Assembly: GCA_964007475.1 (NCBI GenBank)
Contig: OZ023274.1
Coordinates: forward strand, 79,247,303-79,311,302
Reading direction: 5' to 3'
DNA length: 64,000 nt
Source of the DNA: Hybos culiciformis
Lineage: Eukaryota; Arthropoda; Insecta; Diptera; Hybotidae
The notes beneath the pieces are model-generated. The model saw only the letters and a list, made by a program, of their open reading frames with translations, was not told where the DNA came from and did not search any database. A program made the position numbers and the translations under genes. This document shows positions 38,437-48,800 of the stretch, in pieces. Position 1 is the first letter of the stretch, and every line of letters starts with the position of its first letter.

Positions 38437-38637
38437 CTAAATTTTATTGAAATTTTCACAACATTTGAAATTACATTCAACGTTTGTAAGAAGGGAAGCT
38501 AATTTACTTACTAAATTATTTTCTGTTACATGTAAATCGAAATTTTCAGCAAACTTATACTGTAATATTTTAATATAATTAAGAAAGTTTTTAGGAGGAA
38601 CTGTTAATTTACATTTTTCAAACTGTTTAAAATTCAT
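38437..38637 (-). CDS. Small hypothetical protein, 66 aa, unrecognised
   Basis: An ATG-initiated frame of 66 residues beginning MNFKQFEKCKLTVPPKNF and ending CCENFNKI. Unlike most frames here its composition is balanced, and it can be read as two amphipathic helical stretches. I recognise no family. No poly(A) signal or promoter was pinned down. It could be a short orphan gene, one exon of a larger gene, or chance. Confidence 0.25.
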   Translation of the reverse strand: MNFKQFEKCKLTVPPKNFLNYIKILQYKFAENFDLHVTENNLVSKLASLLTNVECNFKCCENFNKI

Positions 38638-38924
38638 CAAATTGAGAATTAAAAAATTGGTAAAAGTTAATTTAAATTATTATTTTAATTTCTCACATTT
38701 AAATCACTAGCGGTTGAAATTCAAATTAGCTTTAAGCTTTAAAAAAAATTCTCACATCCTTAAAATCTTAATTTTTCGAAAAACAAAAATCATATGATTT
38801 TTATTTATTAGTATTGAGTATTTAAGGGAAACTATGACGCGCTTAAGGCACAGCCTGGCAATTGAATTTTTTTCCTTAAGAAAAGCAAAACAATAAGGAA
38901 GTCAAAGTTGTTGTTGTTTAACTG

Positions 38925-39073
38925 TCAAAATGTACCCCCCCCCCCAAGTTTTCACCACTCACTTTCACCACGAAAAAACCAAACATAGTTTTCCGTTTAT
39001 ATGAAAAAAGTTTTAACAAAAGGGGAATATTGCAATCGGAAACTAACTTTTATTCTTGGGGGGGTACATTTTC
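38925..39073. repeat. 150-bp inverted-repeat unit with C11 and G7 runs at its ends
   Basis: The left end has AAAATGTAC followed by 11 C and AAG. The right end has the complement: CTT, seven G, then TACATTTTC. The C run is striking in AT-rich DNA. The arrangement resembles a tiny terminal-inverted-repeat element, but I did not find a target duplication. Confidence 0.4.
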
Positions 39074-40639
39074 AATTTTCAACACGCACTTCTTACCACA
39101 GCGTCAATCACCTTTCTTTTACTATTATTTCTATGGCTTAAGGCCAAATAAATGTAAACAATGCATTTATTTTATAAAAGAACCAGGTGACTATGATAAT
39201 TTTTTGTCTTTACAAAAAATTAAAAAAATTGTAAAATATAAGTAATTTTACGGTTTTCAAAAATTTTAAAAATAAGAAAATAGTTTTAAGTCGAAAATAA
39301 AACGAAATAACTCACTTTGTTCTTAAAAAAGTACTTAATTTTGGATTTTAAAAAAACCTGCGAAAAAAAATTAAGTAAAAGGAATCAGAAAGGCACCTTG
39401 TAAGAGGGAGGTGAATTTTTTTTTTTTTTGCATAAAAATTTTCGTTATTCCTTGTTACTCTACTATAGAAATATGTTTACTCTGCTATAATTGAATATAA
39501 AATTATCTATCTCTACACTGCATATGTAACAGATTTTTATCACAGACTTTAATACATATAAATTAAGTGGATCTGAAGTGAATTTTGTACAAACTTACCA
39601 TATGTTCAGATAAAGTCGACTATGCTCTATATCTATAGCATAGTTATCGACGTTATCGTATTTTACATAATATCGTGGACACACAGAATAATTAGAGGCT
39701 AATTTGGTACTTACCATAGAATAAGAAAAGATCGTTCTCATACGAATAAGCTTCAACTATTTATGAGTTGTTTATAGCAACCACAGTAAAGTAATTTTTG
39801 GATGAATGTTCCGGAAACCTATTCACAGCTAATTTTATCTGAAAGTAAAAAATCAACTGCAAAAAATATAAAAAAAAACAAAAAAAAATTTTTGACAAGA
39901 AAGGTATCGTAAAAAAATATTATGATAGGTAGGAAACGTAATGAAAAAGAAACAAAAAAATAATTTTGTGAAGTAATGAAATTTTTCAGATATCAAAAAA
40001 AAAAATAATTCAATTTTCTTAATTATTTGAAAATATTTTTAAAAAATTCTTTTTACGAAAAATAGATAAAATTAATATCTTCATTTTCAGTAAATTTGCT
40101 TAAATATAAATATAATAATAACATAGAAAATCGGTTTTTATGGTATCATTTTTTCAGATAGGTAAATTAGATATAAACAAGGCATTACTCGCAAGCAAGA
40201 ATAATAGAATATGACAGGATGGGAAACTGAAAAAAAAAAATGTTCCTCTTTCTGTATGCAAAACAAAATATTTTTTCCCAGTGCAGCATTAAAAATAGAT
40301 ACCAGCCTGATAGTGCCTCTGAGGCAATTTCATCAGACCAGCCCTTAATTTTGTAAACCAAAAAAATGTCAAAAATATATAATATTTTAAAAAATTAAAA
40401 TATTTTTTTATTTCTCAAACTTATTAATTTAAGTAAAAAAAATAAAAATTGAATTGTGTAAATTTTTTAATTTTTTTTTTAAATGGTCTTTATTTAAAAA
40501 ATTGGATATTGCAAGAATTGTACAACTTTTGGTGGAATCTCTTTTTGTAGGTAAGTAAGAAATGATTTTTTGGCAAAGTTTTGGAAGGAAATGTAGGTTA
40601 CGTGAATGTGCTATGTGCCGTACGTGGCTGAAACTGGAG

Positions 40640-40795
40640 GGAGAGGGGTAGAGGCGGCGCACGAACCCTCAAAATCCAAAAGAAAACGCTTCCCAAAATG
40701 TTCATATATTTCGTATGCCCAATTTTCTTTAATCCCGATTTGCCTTATTTTTGGAGAGGCGGTAGAGGTGGTGCCCAAACATTCAAATCCAAAAG
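40640..40795 (+). repeat. Two degenerate direct copies of a ~113-bp G+C-richer unit
   Basis: Copy 1 has ggtagaggcggcgcacgaac followed by aaaatccaaaag. Copy 2, about 113 bp later, has ggtagaggtggtgcccaaac followed by caaatccaaaag. The surrounding 40600-40860 is richer in G+C than its neighbourhood. Likely a mobile-element remnant; class unknown. Confidence 0.45.
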
Positions 40796-42298
40796 CTTTT
40801 TTGAGGCAAAGGGTCCGTTTTAGAGGTATAGCCCTCGAAATTTTCATATGTTTTGTACAGCAAAATGCATTTTTTAATTTCTTTTTGTGAATATTTAAGA
40901 AACTCTTTGCGAGGTATTTCTGAATATTTTTTTGAACATTTTTTCAAGTCTTTTAATTTATTCCTAATTTGAAGCAGATATTTGTGAATTATATTGATAA
41001 ATAATTTGATGGGACCCAGTGAAAAAATTATTTTGTAAAATTTATTTTTCATATGCATATTTTTTATTTTTTTTCATTGCAGCTCAAGGAAAACTGATTT
41101 ACTAAATATCGAACCAGGCTTTTGCAAATAATATTGTAATATTGTTATAAAATTATAATTTTGTAAAAAGGCATAATACTATAATATAAAAAGAACTCAT
41201 AACGTTGCTCTAATTTAGCTTTGTTTATATTATATAATATTATTTTCATTAAAGTTTTTAATACTAGCAGGAAACATTCTTTTAGAGATCTTCAATTAAT
41301 AGCCCATACGCTAATATTAATATTTTTACTCATTACCTATATTTATAAATTTGTACTAATAATATCTAACTAAAAATTATTAATAAATAATACTAAAAAT
41401 TTATTGTTACTATAAATGTGTTTTTTTTTCATTATAAATATATAACTATTTTTGAATAAAATCAAAAATGTAATATGTATGTTACGGCTAAAATACAAAA
41501 TGTCATAATGTATAGATTTGCTGGTAAATGTTGTACATTAACTATAACATTAGGAAAATGTAAGTTCACCATCTCGTAAATGTTAATAATACATTACATT
41601 TACCGGCCCGATTGGCTTCATTTTTGGGTAGGGAGTAACCCGTCTACTGCATTAAATCAAAAATAAAATAATCAAACATGAATTTCATAATTGCTTTTTC
41701 TTCCCTAATAATTTGTAATTTGTTAATAAGCCTTTTTTTAAATATCTTGCCGCAAGTCCTTCCAATCTTCACATTTTTGATCCTATCGTTACTCGAAGTT
41801 TATTGAAGAGAATTTTGAATTACGTGTGCACAGCCACTGAATTAAGGATTTTTTATTAACTTGTCATGTATTCTTGAGTCTTGAGTCATTTACATTTCCT
41901 TTTTTTCCACATCATAAAAATTTTATTATTTAATATTTGTTCGAATTGAGAAGAAAAAAAAGATAATATCTTTGTTCAATTAGTCGAAATGAATTTTCCA
42001 TGTATTTACGGGGTAAATTGTTCCAAATAAATTGGTGACGAAGTAGTTTACATATCAGAATGCAAACAACAAAATGGAGAAAATTATACAAAAAAAATAA
42101 TTTTTTTTTGTTTTTTGCATACACCACTCGTCACGTTTTTATATTGTCGGCTGTATGGCAGATTCCTATCCTGACGTAGTCATATATATTATCCTTGCTC
42201 GCAAGTTCCGAGTACAGTACGTAAAGTAATCCAGTCAGTGATAACGTAAATAATGATAATTGTCAGAATTAACCGGAAATTCTACATACCTACTTATA

Positions 42299-42931
42299 CC
42301 TTGTTCGCATTCAAATTTAAATTCCACTTATATTCCGGAAAACAAATTGCCAAGGGATTAAAAGTGGATTGGAACAAATCCTAGGATCTTTCTCCGATTG
42401 AAACTCGTATTTTCATATAAAAATTTTTCTCGGATTGCAAGTTGGATTGGCCAATCCGGGAAAAATTTGTTGAATTGAAATAAATTGGAATAAAACATAG
42501 CATAATTTACTAAATATCATTGTGGCAAAATAAACAAAGTTGTTTGTGTGTATGAAAAAATGAAAATATGTCGCAAGTGACAATTTGATATGTCAATTGT
42601 AATAAAAAATATTTTGTTGACAACACAAAAATAAAAAATATTTTCAAATTTTAATAAATGGATTCGAATATTTTTTTTTTAATTAATTTCCTACAAAATT
42701 TGAACAGAAAATGAAACTTTACTTTTTTTTTTTATTTATTTTAGAATTTTAGGTAGGTATTTTATTCTTATTTTTTACATTTTTGTTCAATTTTATATTT
42801 GTAAATTTTTTAAATAACTTAAATTTTTTTTAACGTCAAATAAGTCCTACTTTTTTTTGGTGTAAACGCACGTTTTGAATCATAGCATTAAAGTAGGATT
42901 AAAGTATGATTCCATTTTGGTGTAAACAAGG
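42299..42931. mobile_element. Candidate TA-flanked MITE (633 bp)
   Basis: The ends are CCTTGTTCGCA and the complement of CCTTGTTTACA, each bordered by TA, as expected for Tc1/mariner-type non-autonomous elements. The inner repeat match is weak after the first 11 bases. A similar end (CTTGTTCGCACTTC) recurs at about 43068, with AACAAGG plus TA at about 43388-43397, so related elements may sit side by side. Confidence 0.4.
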
Positions 42932-43559
42932 TATTACAAAATTTGATGAGAACTGGGATTTCAAAATTTTGACTTTTTATCTCGCTTTTTATCAATTTTA
43001 TTCAATTTTATTGTTTTTTTTTTTCATTTTGACAAGAAAAATTGTTACCAACTAAACTCTTGTTCGCACTTCAATATTTTTCCGGATATTTCGATTTTAC
43101 CGGAAACTTTGTGGATATTATCATACAAAAAACTTTTTCCGGATATTTTAATTTCCAGTTATTTTTCCACTTAGCTAGTTCCTTTTAGCTACTTTTTGAT
43201 ATATTTGGTACGGTTGGCACCGTTTATTTTGTGTCAAAATATCAAAAAAAGTGAAATTTAATTCTAAAATTATTTATGAACTTCAGATTTTTGAAAATTC
43301 ATAACAAAAAAAATAAATTTATTTATATTTTTTCTAGAACCGTCAAATTTTTTCCACTTCTAAAGTGCGAACGATAGTTTCAGAAAGTGGAACAAGGTAT
43401 AAACTAGAATATAAAAGTGGAATACACATATTCCGGAATATATTTTTATATGAAAAATCCAGTTCATTTTCCTGAAATATTCCGGAAAACAGCATATTCC
43501 ACAAATATTTTCCTAATGAGAACAGAACACCATATTAGAAAAAATAAGATTTTTTTTTT
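42932..43559. repeat. Second repeat-rich block with Tc1/mariner-like ends
   Basis: It contains repeated ttccggatatt and ccggaatat palindromic strings (43085-43140, 43430-43490), a CTTGTTCGCACTTC end near 43068 and an AACAAGGTA end near 43397. It is probably one or two overlapping decayed MITEs related to the preceding element. Boundaries are not secure. Confidence 0.35.
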
Positions 43560-43930
43560 TTTTATTTATTTATCGATGCTAAATTAAATATAGTAATGTT
43601 TTTAAATTAAAAAAAAACATAATTTTGAACTCAGGAATCCTCTTTTCATGCCTACGAATTAATCATTTGATTTTGAGAATAACTTTCATGGTTCCATCTT
43701 CTAATTTTGATCTGTATTTTATAGAATTTTATAGATTTCAAACCCTTCTAACGTCCAGTAGAAGTATTTCTGAAATTATTTAATTTGGTTGAGGCTTTGG
43801 GCCTTTCATTAAATGAAACGCCTGGATTCTTATGTGCTGGCGCTGAAAAGAACAAAAGTAACTAGGTTAAAAAAAAACCTCAAACGCCAAACTAGAAACA
43901 TGGAACTGATTAACGACATTAAGAAATAAC
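43560..43930 (-). repeat. Duplicated 3'-flank block of the orphan gene family, copy A
   Basis: This block matches 59398-59910 in the same orientation (for example cctacgaattaatcat, catcttct, attaaatgaaacg, aaactagaaacatggaa). Both blocks lie 1-2 kb downstream of the repeat-protein genes A and B, so gene and flank were duplicated together. Within it, on the minus strand, TTCTTTTCAG precedes GCCAGCAC, also conserved in the other copy, suggesting a 3' terminal exon starting at 43842; here the frame stays open for 30 codons to TAG at 43748-43750. Confidence 0.6.
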
Positions 43931-44130
43931 AAATTCATTAGAAAAATTGTAAGTGTTGTTTAAAATTAAGACAGGTCAAAACATTTTTTCAGATTTTAAA
44001 TACAAAAATTTTCATTGAACATCTTATTGCAATACATACTTACGTAGCTTGTTTCAAAAGTCTAGATCCACTCTCATTTCATATTTTTCACTTTTCTAGA
44101 GTTTTATATATTTTCGTTTAGAGGGCCCCT

Positions 44131-44754
44131 TACGGTTGCCAACAGTACCTTTTTACCCGGAGACTCCGGTTTTGGTGACAATTCTCCGGTTTCCGGGTTT
44201 GCCAGAAAAATCTCCAGGAATCTAAAAAAAAATTAAAATCCATAGTTTTAAAATTCTATAACACTATAAAACTTTTTTTTTATGGAAAATACAATTCGGT
44301 TTTTCAAAAAATTTAGTGAATTAAATTCATTTACTTTGAAAACAAATTGTTTTTGCCATGTGTTTCATTTCATAACGCAGATAAATTTGCTCGTAAAAAG
44401 TTGGATATTTGATGTTGAAACGCTAGTCAATAAAAAATACTCTGAATTTTCAACTAGCACAACACAACTAATGTAAATGTAAGTGTTGTTGTTTCGAATT
44501 TTTGAATATGGAGTTCTCGCAAATGATCAAAAATGTGCCAACAAGATGGCCCAGTTTATCAAAGGCTTTAAATCGAATATTACTGGCTTGCCCTGCAATA
44601 TAAGAAAATGAAATTAAAAATGACATGACATAATTTATATTTTGTTGCACATTTTTAAAATTTTATGTGTGAATCAATTTTAACGTTAGAAAATTTTTTG
44701 ATAATTTTTTTTAAATTTCTCCGGGTGAGAGATGGTTCAATGTTGGCAACCCTG
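44131..44754. mobile_element. Non-autonomous hAT-type element (624 bp) with 8-bp target duplication
   Basis: Target-site duplication GGGCCCCT lies at 44123-44130 and 44755-44762, identical on both sides. The terminal inverted repeats are TACGGTTGCCAAC on the left and the complement of CAGGGTTGCCAAC on the right; CAGGG-type ends and 8-bp duplications are diagnostic of hAT elements. Inner subterminal strings (acccggaga on both sides) also match. There is no transposase; the short frames inside are incidental. Confidence 0.9.
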
Positions 44755-44762
44755 GGGCCCCT

Positions 44763-45858
44763 GTTTTTGGTTTTGGTTAAAAAATTAGATGCAACACTAC
44801 GGACATAAAGTTCAAGCCGTCTTGTATAAGTAAAAAAAATGCAAAATTTCGTAAGATGAGAATCACAACAATAAAATTTTGTGTGAAAAACCTACTGAAA
44901 AATATGGAAAATTGATTTGTAAAAAGGGATTAAAAAAATTTTTTATTAAATGCAGTCGATTATAATTATTTAGTATAATCTTAATTATTTAGTTCCACTA
45001 AAGGAAGGTAAGAACCTAAAAAAGTGAAGTACCTAGCTTTCAAAATTCTTGAAAAATTATAATTTTTCTAATTTAATCTCAACAAAACACAAACTTCAAA
45101 ACGTTAAAAAAAAAATTAGTAATCTGAGAAATCGCATTAAAAAACCAGTTTCAATTATTTTTATATCATTCGATTTAAATTATCGTTGAGATTGCTATCA
45201 AATAGTAACCTTTCAAAAACCCCCAATGTCTTTAAAGTTGACTACTGGGCTACTGGGCACCAAATTTCTGAATTACCATTAGGAGCCGTTAGTGTTATTA
45301 TGAAAAATCCTACTCCTGAAATTTTACTAGAAGGTTCTAGATTAAATAATGCGTTTCCCGAACCAAAGTTTAAAAACAGAAGCATAGTAACTACAAATAT
45401 CTTAAATATCGTTTTAATGGATTCTTCTGGCATTTGAGAATAATATATAAAAATAAAATAAAAATTGTTTTCACGGACCAATAAATGTATAGTTAAGCGA
45501 TAGTTTCTATTACTGCAATGCCGCACATAATTTGTACATTTAAAAATCATAACTTACATTTTTGTTATATTAGTTGTGCAATCATTTTTCACAGCCTTTC
45601 GCTAGAATTATCATTGTTTGAAGACCGAATATAATTGGATAATTGTATATAACTTCTACTTTAGCTTTACAAGAGTTCCTCTAAACAACCAGTTTTAGTT
45701 GTACAACTTCTCGTAAGAGATATTATGATTTCAAGACCATTTACTAGTGGAGTATCTAGTAAAAGCACACGTTCCAAGACTCTCATCAATCTTATTAACG
45801 TTTGAAGATGGTCGATTATTTGAATTTATTCTTCCTTGCAAAAATTTTGTTAATCTCT
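44763..45858. other. Region downstream of orphan gene A
   Basis: About 1.1 kb with no firm gene. A minus-strand frame at 45242-45433 begins with ATG, has a hydrophobic signal-like stretch (IFKIFVVTMLLFLNF) and ends after 63 residues; it is doubtful. The part nearest gene A (45600-45850) looks like decayed sequence derived from that gene's C-terminal repeat. Confidence 0.4.
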
Positions 45859-48800
45859 TTATGAAGAACTGTCATTATTTGCTAAATTTGGTATTTGATT
45901 AGCTCCATCACGTTCTAAACAAATTTCTGAAGAGCCATCACCATTTGAAGAACTTAACTCATCAGAACTTGGTACATGATTTGTTTTTTCACTTTGTAAA
46001 CTACTATCGAGATTTTCTAGGAATTTTGTTAAAGAGACAATAATACCAAACAAATTTGCGTTTTGTTGTAAAACATTTTGTAAACGTAAATGATTTGCTT
46101 CATCACATTTTAAACAACTTTCGGAATAGCTATCATTATTTGGAAAACATAAATCATCGGAATTTGATACGTGACTTGTTCTTTCGAGTTGTAAATTTCT
46201 TTCGAAGTCCTCTAAGAATTCTGTTAAAAAGGCAACAAGATCAAACAAATTTGTATCGTGTTGTAAAGCATTTTGTGAATGTGTTTCTGACGCTTTAGCA
46301 TTATTCGGAATATTTGATATTTTATTTTCTTCATCACGTTGTAAGCAACTTTCTGAAGAGCTATCATTACTTGAAGAACTGGAGTCATCGACATTTGATA
46401 CAAGACTTGTTCTTTCGCATTGAAAACTTCCTTCGAGTTCTTCCAAGAATTTTTTTAAAGCGACAAATTCAGTTAAAAAAATTGTTCTTTGTTGTAAAGC
46501 ATTTTGTAAACTGTGGCACGTCGGTGGAACAGCGTTTCTATTACAACTGGAAAGAATCGGGTCATAATAAGATGTGCTTGAAACTTTTGGATATTGCGTA
46601 CACGGAGAATGTGTTGATGATCTCATGTCTGGCACTGGTTTTGAACCCATTTCAATACTTTCACATGTCTGTGGACCTTGCGTATTTGGAGCATGCACTT
46701 GCCGCCTTGTTGAGCTTGGTACTGTACCTGGAACCATTTCACCACTTTTAAGTCTTGGTTGTCCGCATGTACTATCAGGTTTTGTTGTACTTCTGGATTC
46801 TTTCCGAACGTTATTAATATCTGCGTTACAGCTGCAAATATTTGAGTCATAATTAGACGCGTTTGAGGTTTTTGGATTTCGCGTATGAGGCCCATTCATT
46901 GGGGATCTTAAGTTTGATCTTTGTCTTGTTCCCATTTCACTACTTTTAGACGTCAGTTGGACTGCTGATCTTGTTTTTGGTTCGGATGAGCTGTCAGCTT
47001 TCGCTGTACCTCTCGGACGTTCTCGAATGTCACTGGTATCTGCATTACAGCTGCAAATATTCGAATCATAATTAGATGTGCTTGAAACTATTGAACTTTG
47101 CGTATTCGGTGCATGCACTTGTGTTGTTGAGCTTGATACTGTACCTGGAAACATTTCAGCACTTTTACATTTTGGTGGTTCGCATGTACTCTCAGGTTTC
47201 GTTGTACTTTTAATTTTTTTTTTAACGTTACTAATATCACCGTTACAGCTGCAAATATTTGAGTCATAATTAAACGCGTTTGAGGCTTTTAAATTTCGCG
47301 TATGCGGCACATTCGTTGGTGATCTTGAGTTTGATCTTGGTCTTGGACCCATTTTACTATTTTCACCCGTCGCTCGGACTGCTGATCTTGTTTTTGGTTT
47401 GCATGAGCTGTCAGCTTTCGCTGTACTTCTCGGACGTTCGCGAATGTTACTGATATCTGCATTACAGCTGCTTGAAACTCTTGAACTTTGCGTATGCGGT
47501 GCATGCACTTGTGTTGTTGAGCTTGATATTGTACCTGGCCCTGGTTTTGAACCCATTTCAATACTTTCACATGTCGGTGGACCTTGCGTATTTGGAGCAT
47601 GCACTTGCGTTGTTGAGCTTGATACTGTACCTGGAACCATTTCACCACTTTTAAGTCTTGGTTGTCCGCACGTACTATCAGGTTTCGTTGTACTTCTGGA
47701 TTCTTTCCGAACGTTATTAATTTCTGCGTTACAGCTGCAAATATTTGAGTCATAATTAGACTCGTTTGAGGTTTTTGGATTTCGCGTATGAGGCCCATTC
47801 ATTGGGGATCTTAAGTTGGATCTTGGTCTTGTTCCCATTTCACTACTTTTACACGTTGGTTGAACCGCTGATCTTGTTTTTGGTTCGCATGAGCTGTCAG
47901 CTTTCGCTGTACTTCTCGGACGTTCTCGAATGTTACTGGTATCCGCATTACAGCTGCAAGCATTCGAGTCATAATTAGATGTGCTTGAAACTTTGGAACT
48001 TTGCGTATGCGGTGCATGCACTTGTGTTGTTGAGCTTGATACTGTACCTGGAACCATTGCAGCACTTTTACATTTTGGTGGTTCGCATGTACTCTCAGGT
48101 TTCGTTGTACTTTTAATTTTTTTTTTAACGTTACTAATATCACCGTTACAGCTGCAAATTTTTGAGTCATAATTAGACGCGTTTGAGGCTTTTGAATTTC
48201 GCGTATGCGGCACATTCGTTGGTGATCTTGAGTTTGATCTTGGCCTTGGACCCATTTTACTATTTTCACACGTCGGTTGGACTGCTGATCTTGTTTTTGG
48301 TTCGCATGAGCTGTCAGCTTTCGCTGTACTTCTCGGACGTCCGCGAATGTTACTGATATCTGCATTACAGCTGCTTGAAACTCTTGAACTTTGCGTATGC
48401 GGTACATGCACTTGTGTTGTTGAGCTTGATATTGTACCTGGAACCATTGCAGCACTTTTACATTTTGGTGGTTCGCATGTACTCTCAGGTTTCGTTGTAC
48501 TGCTAAATTTTTTTTTAACGTTACTAATATCTACGTTACAGCTGCAAATATTTGAGTCATAATTAGACGTGTTTGACGCTTTTGGATTCCGCGTATGCGG
48601 CACACTCGTTGAGGATCTTGAGTTTGATCTTGGTTTTGGACCCATTTTACTATTTTCACACGTCGGTTGGACTGCTGATCTTGTTTTTGGTTCGCATGAG
48701 CTGTCAGCTTTCGCTGTACTTCTCGGACGTCCGCGAATGTTACTGACATCTGCATTACAGCTGCAAATATTCGAGTCATAATTAGATGTGCTTGAAACTC

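Larger units (their letters stand above)
37415..42298. other. Gene-poor, repeat-bearing intergenic region
   Basis: Between IQCA1 and the transposon-rich zone. It contains one small possible orphan frame (38437-38637), a pair of C-run/G-run inverted repeats (38925-39073), a two-copy direct repeat of about 113 bp (40640-40795), and a small inverted-repeat stretch at about 41520-41607 (ctggtaaatgttgtacatta and its imperfect complement). The remaining frames are not convincing. Confidence 0.5.

Noticed and set aside
44282..44650. Short frames on both strands inside 44131-44754
   Set aside because: They lie within a non-autonomous hAT-type element and encode nothing recognisable.
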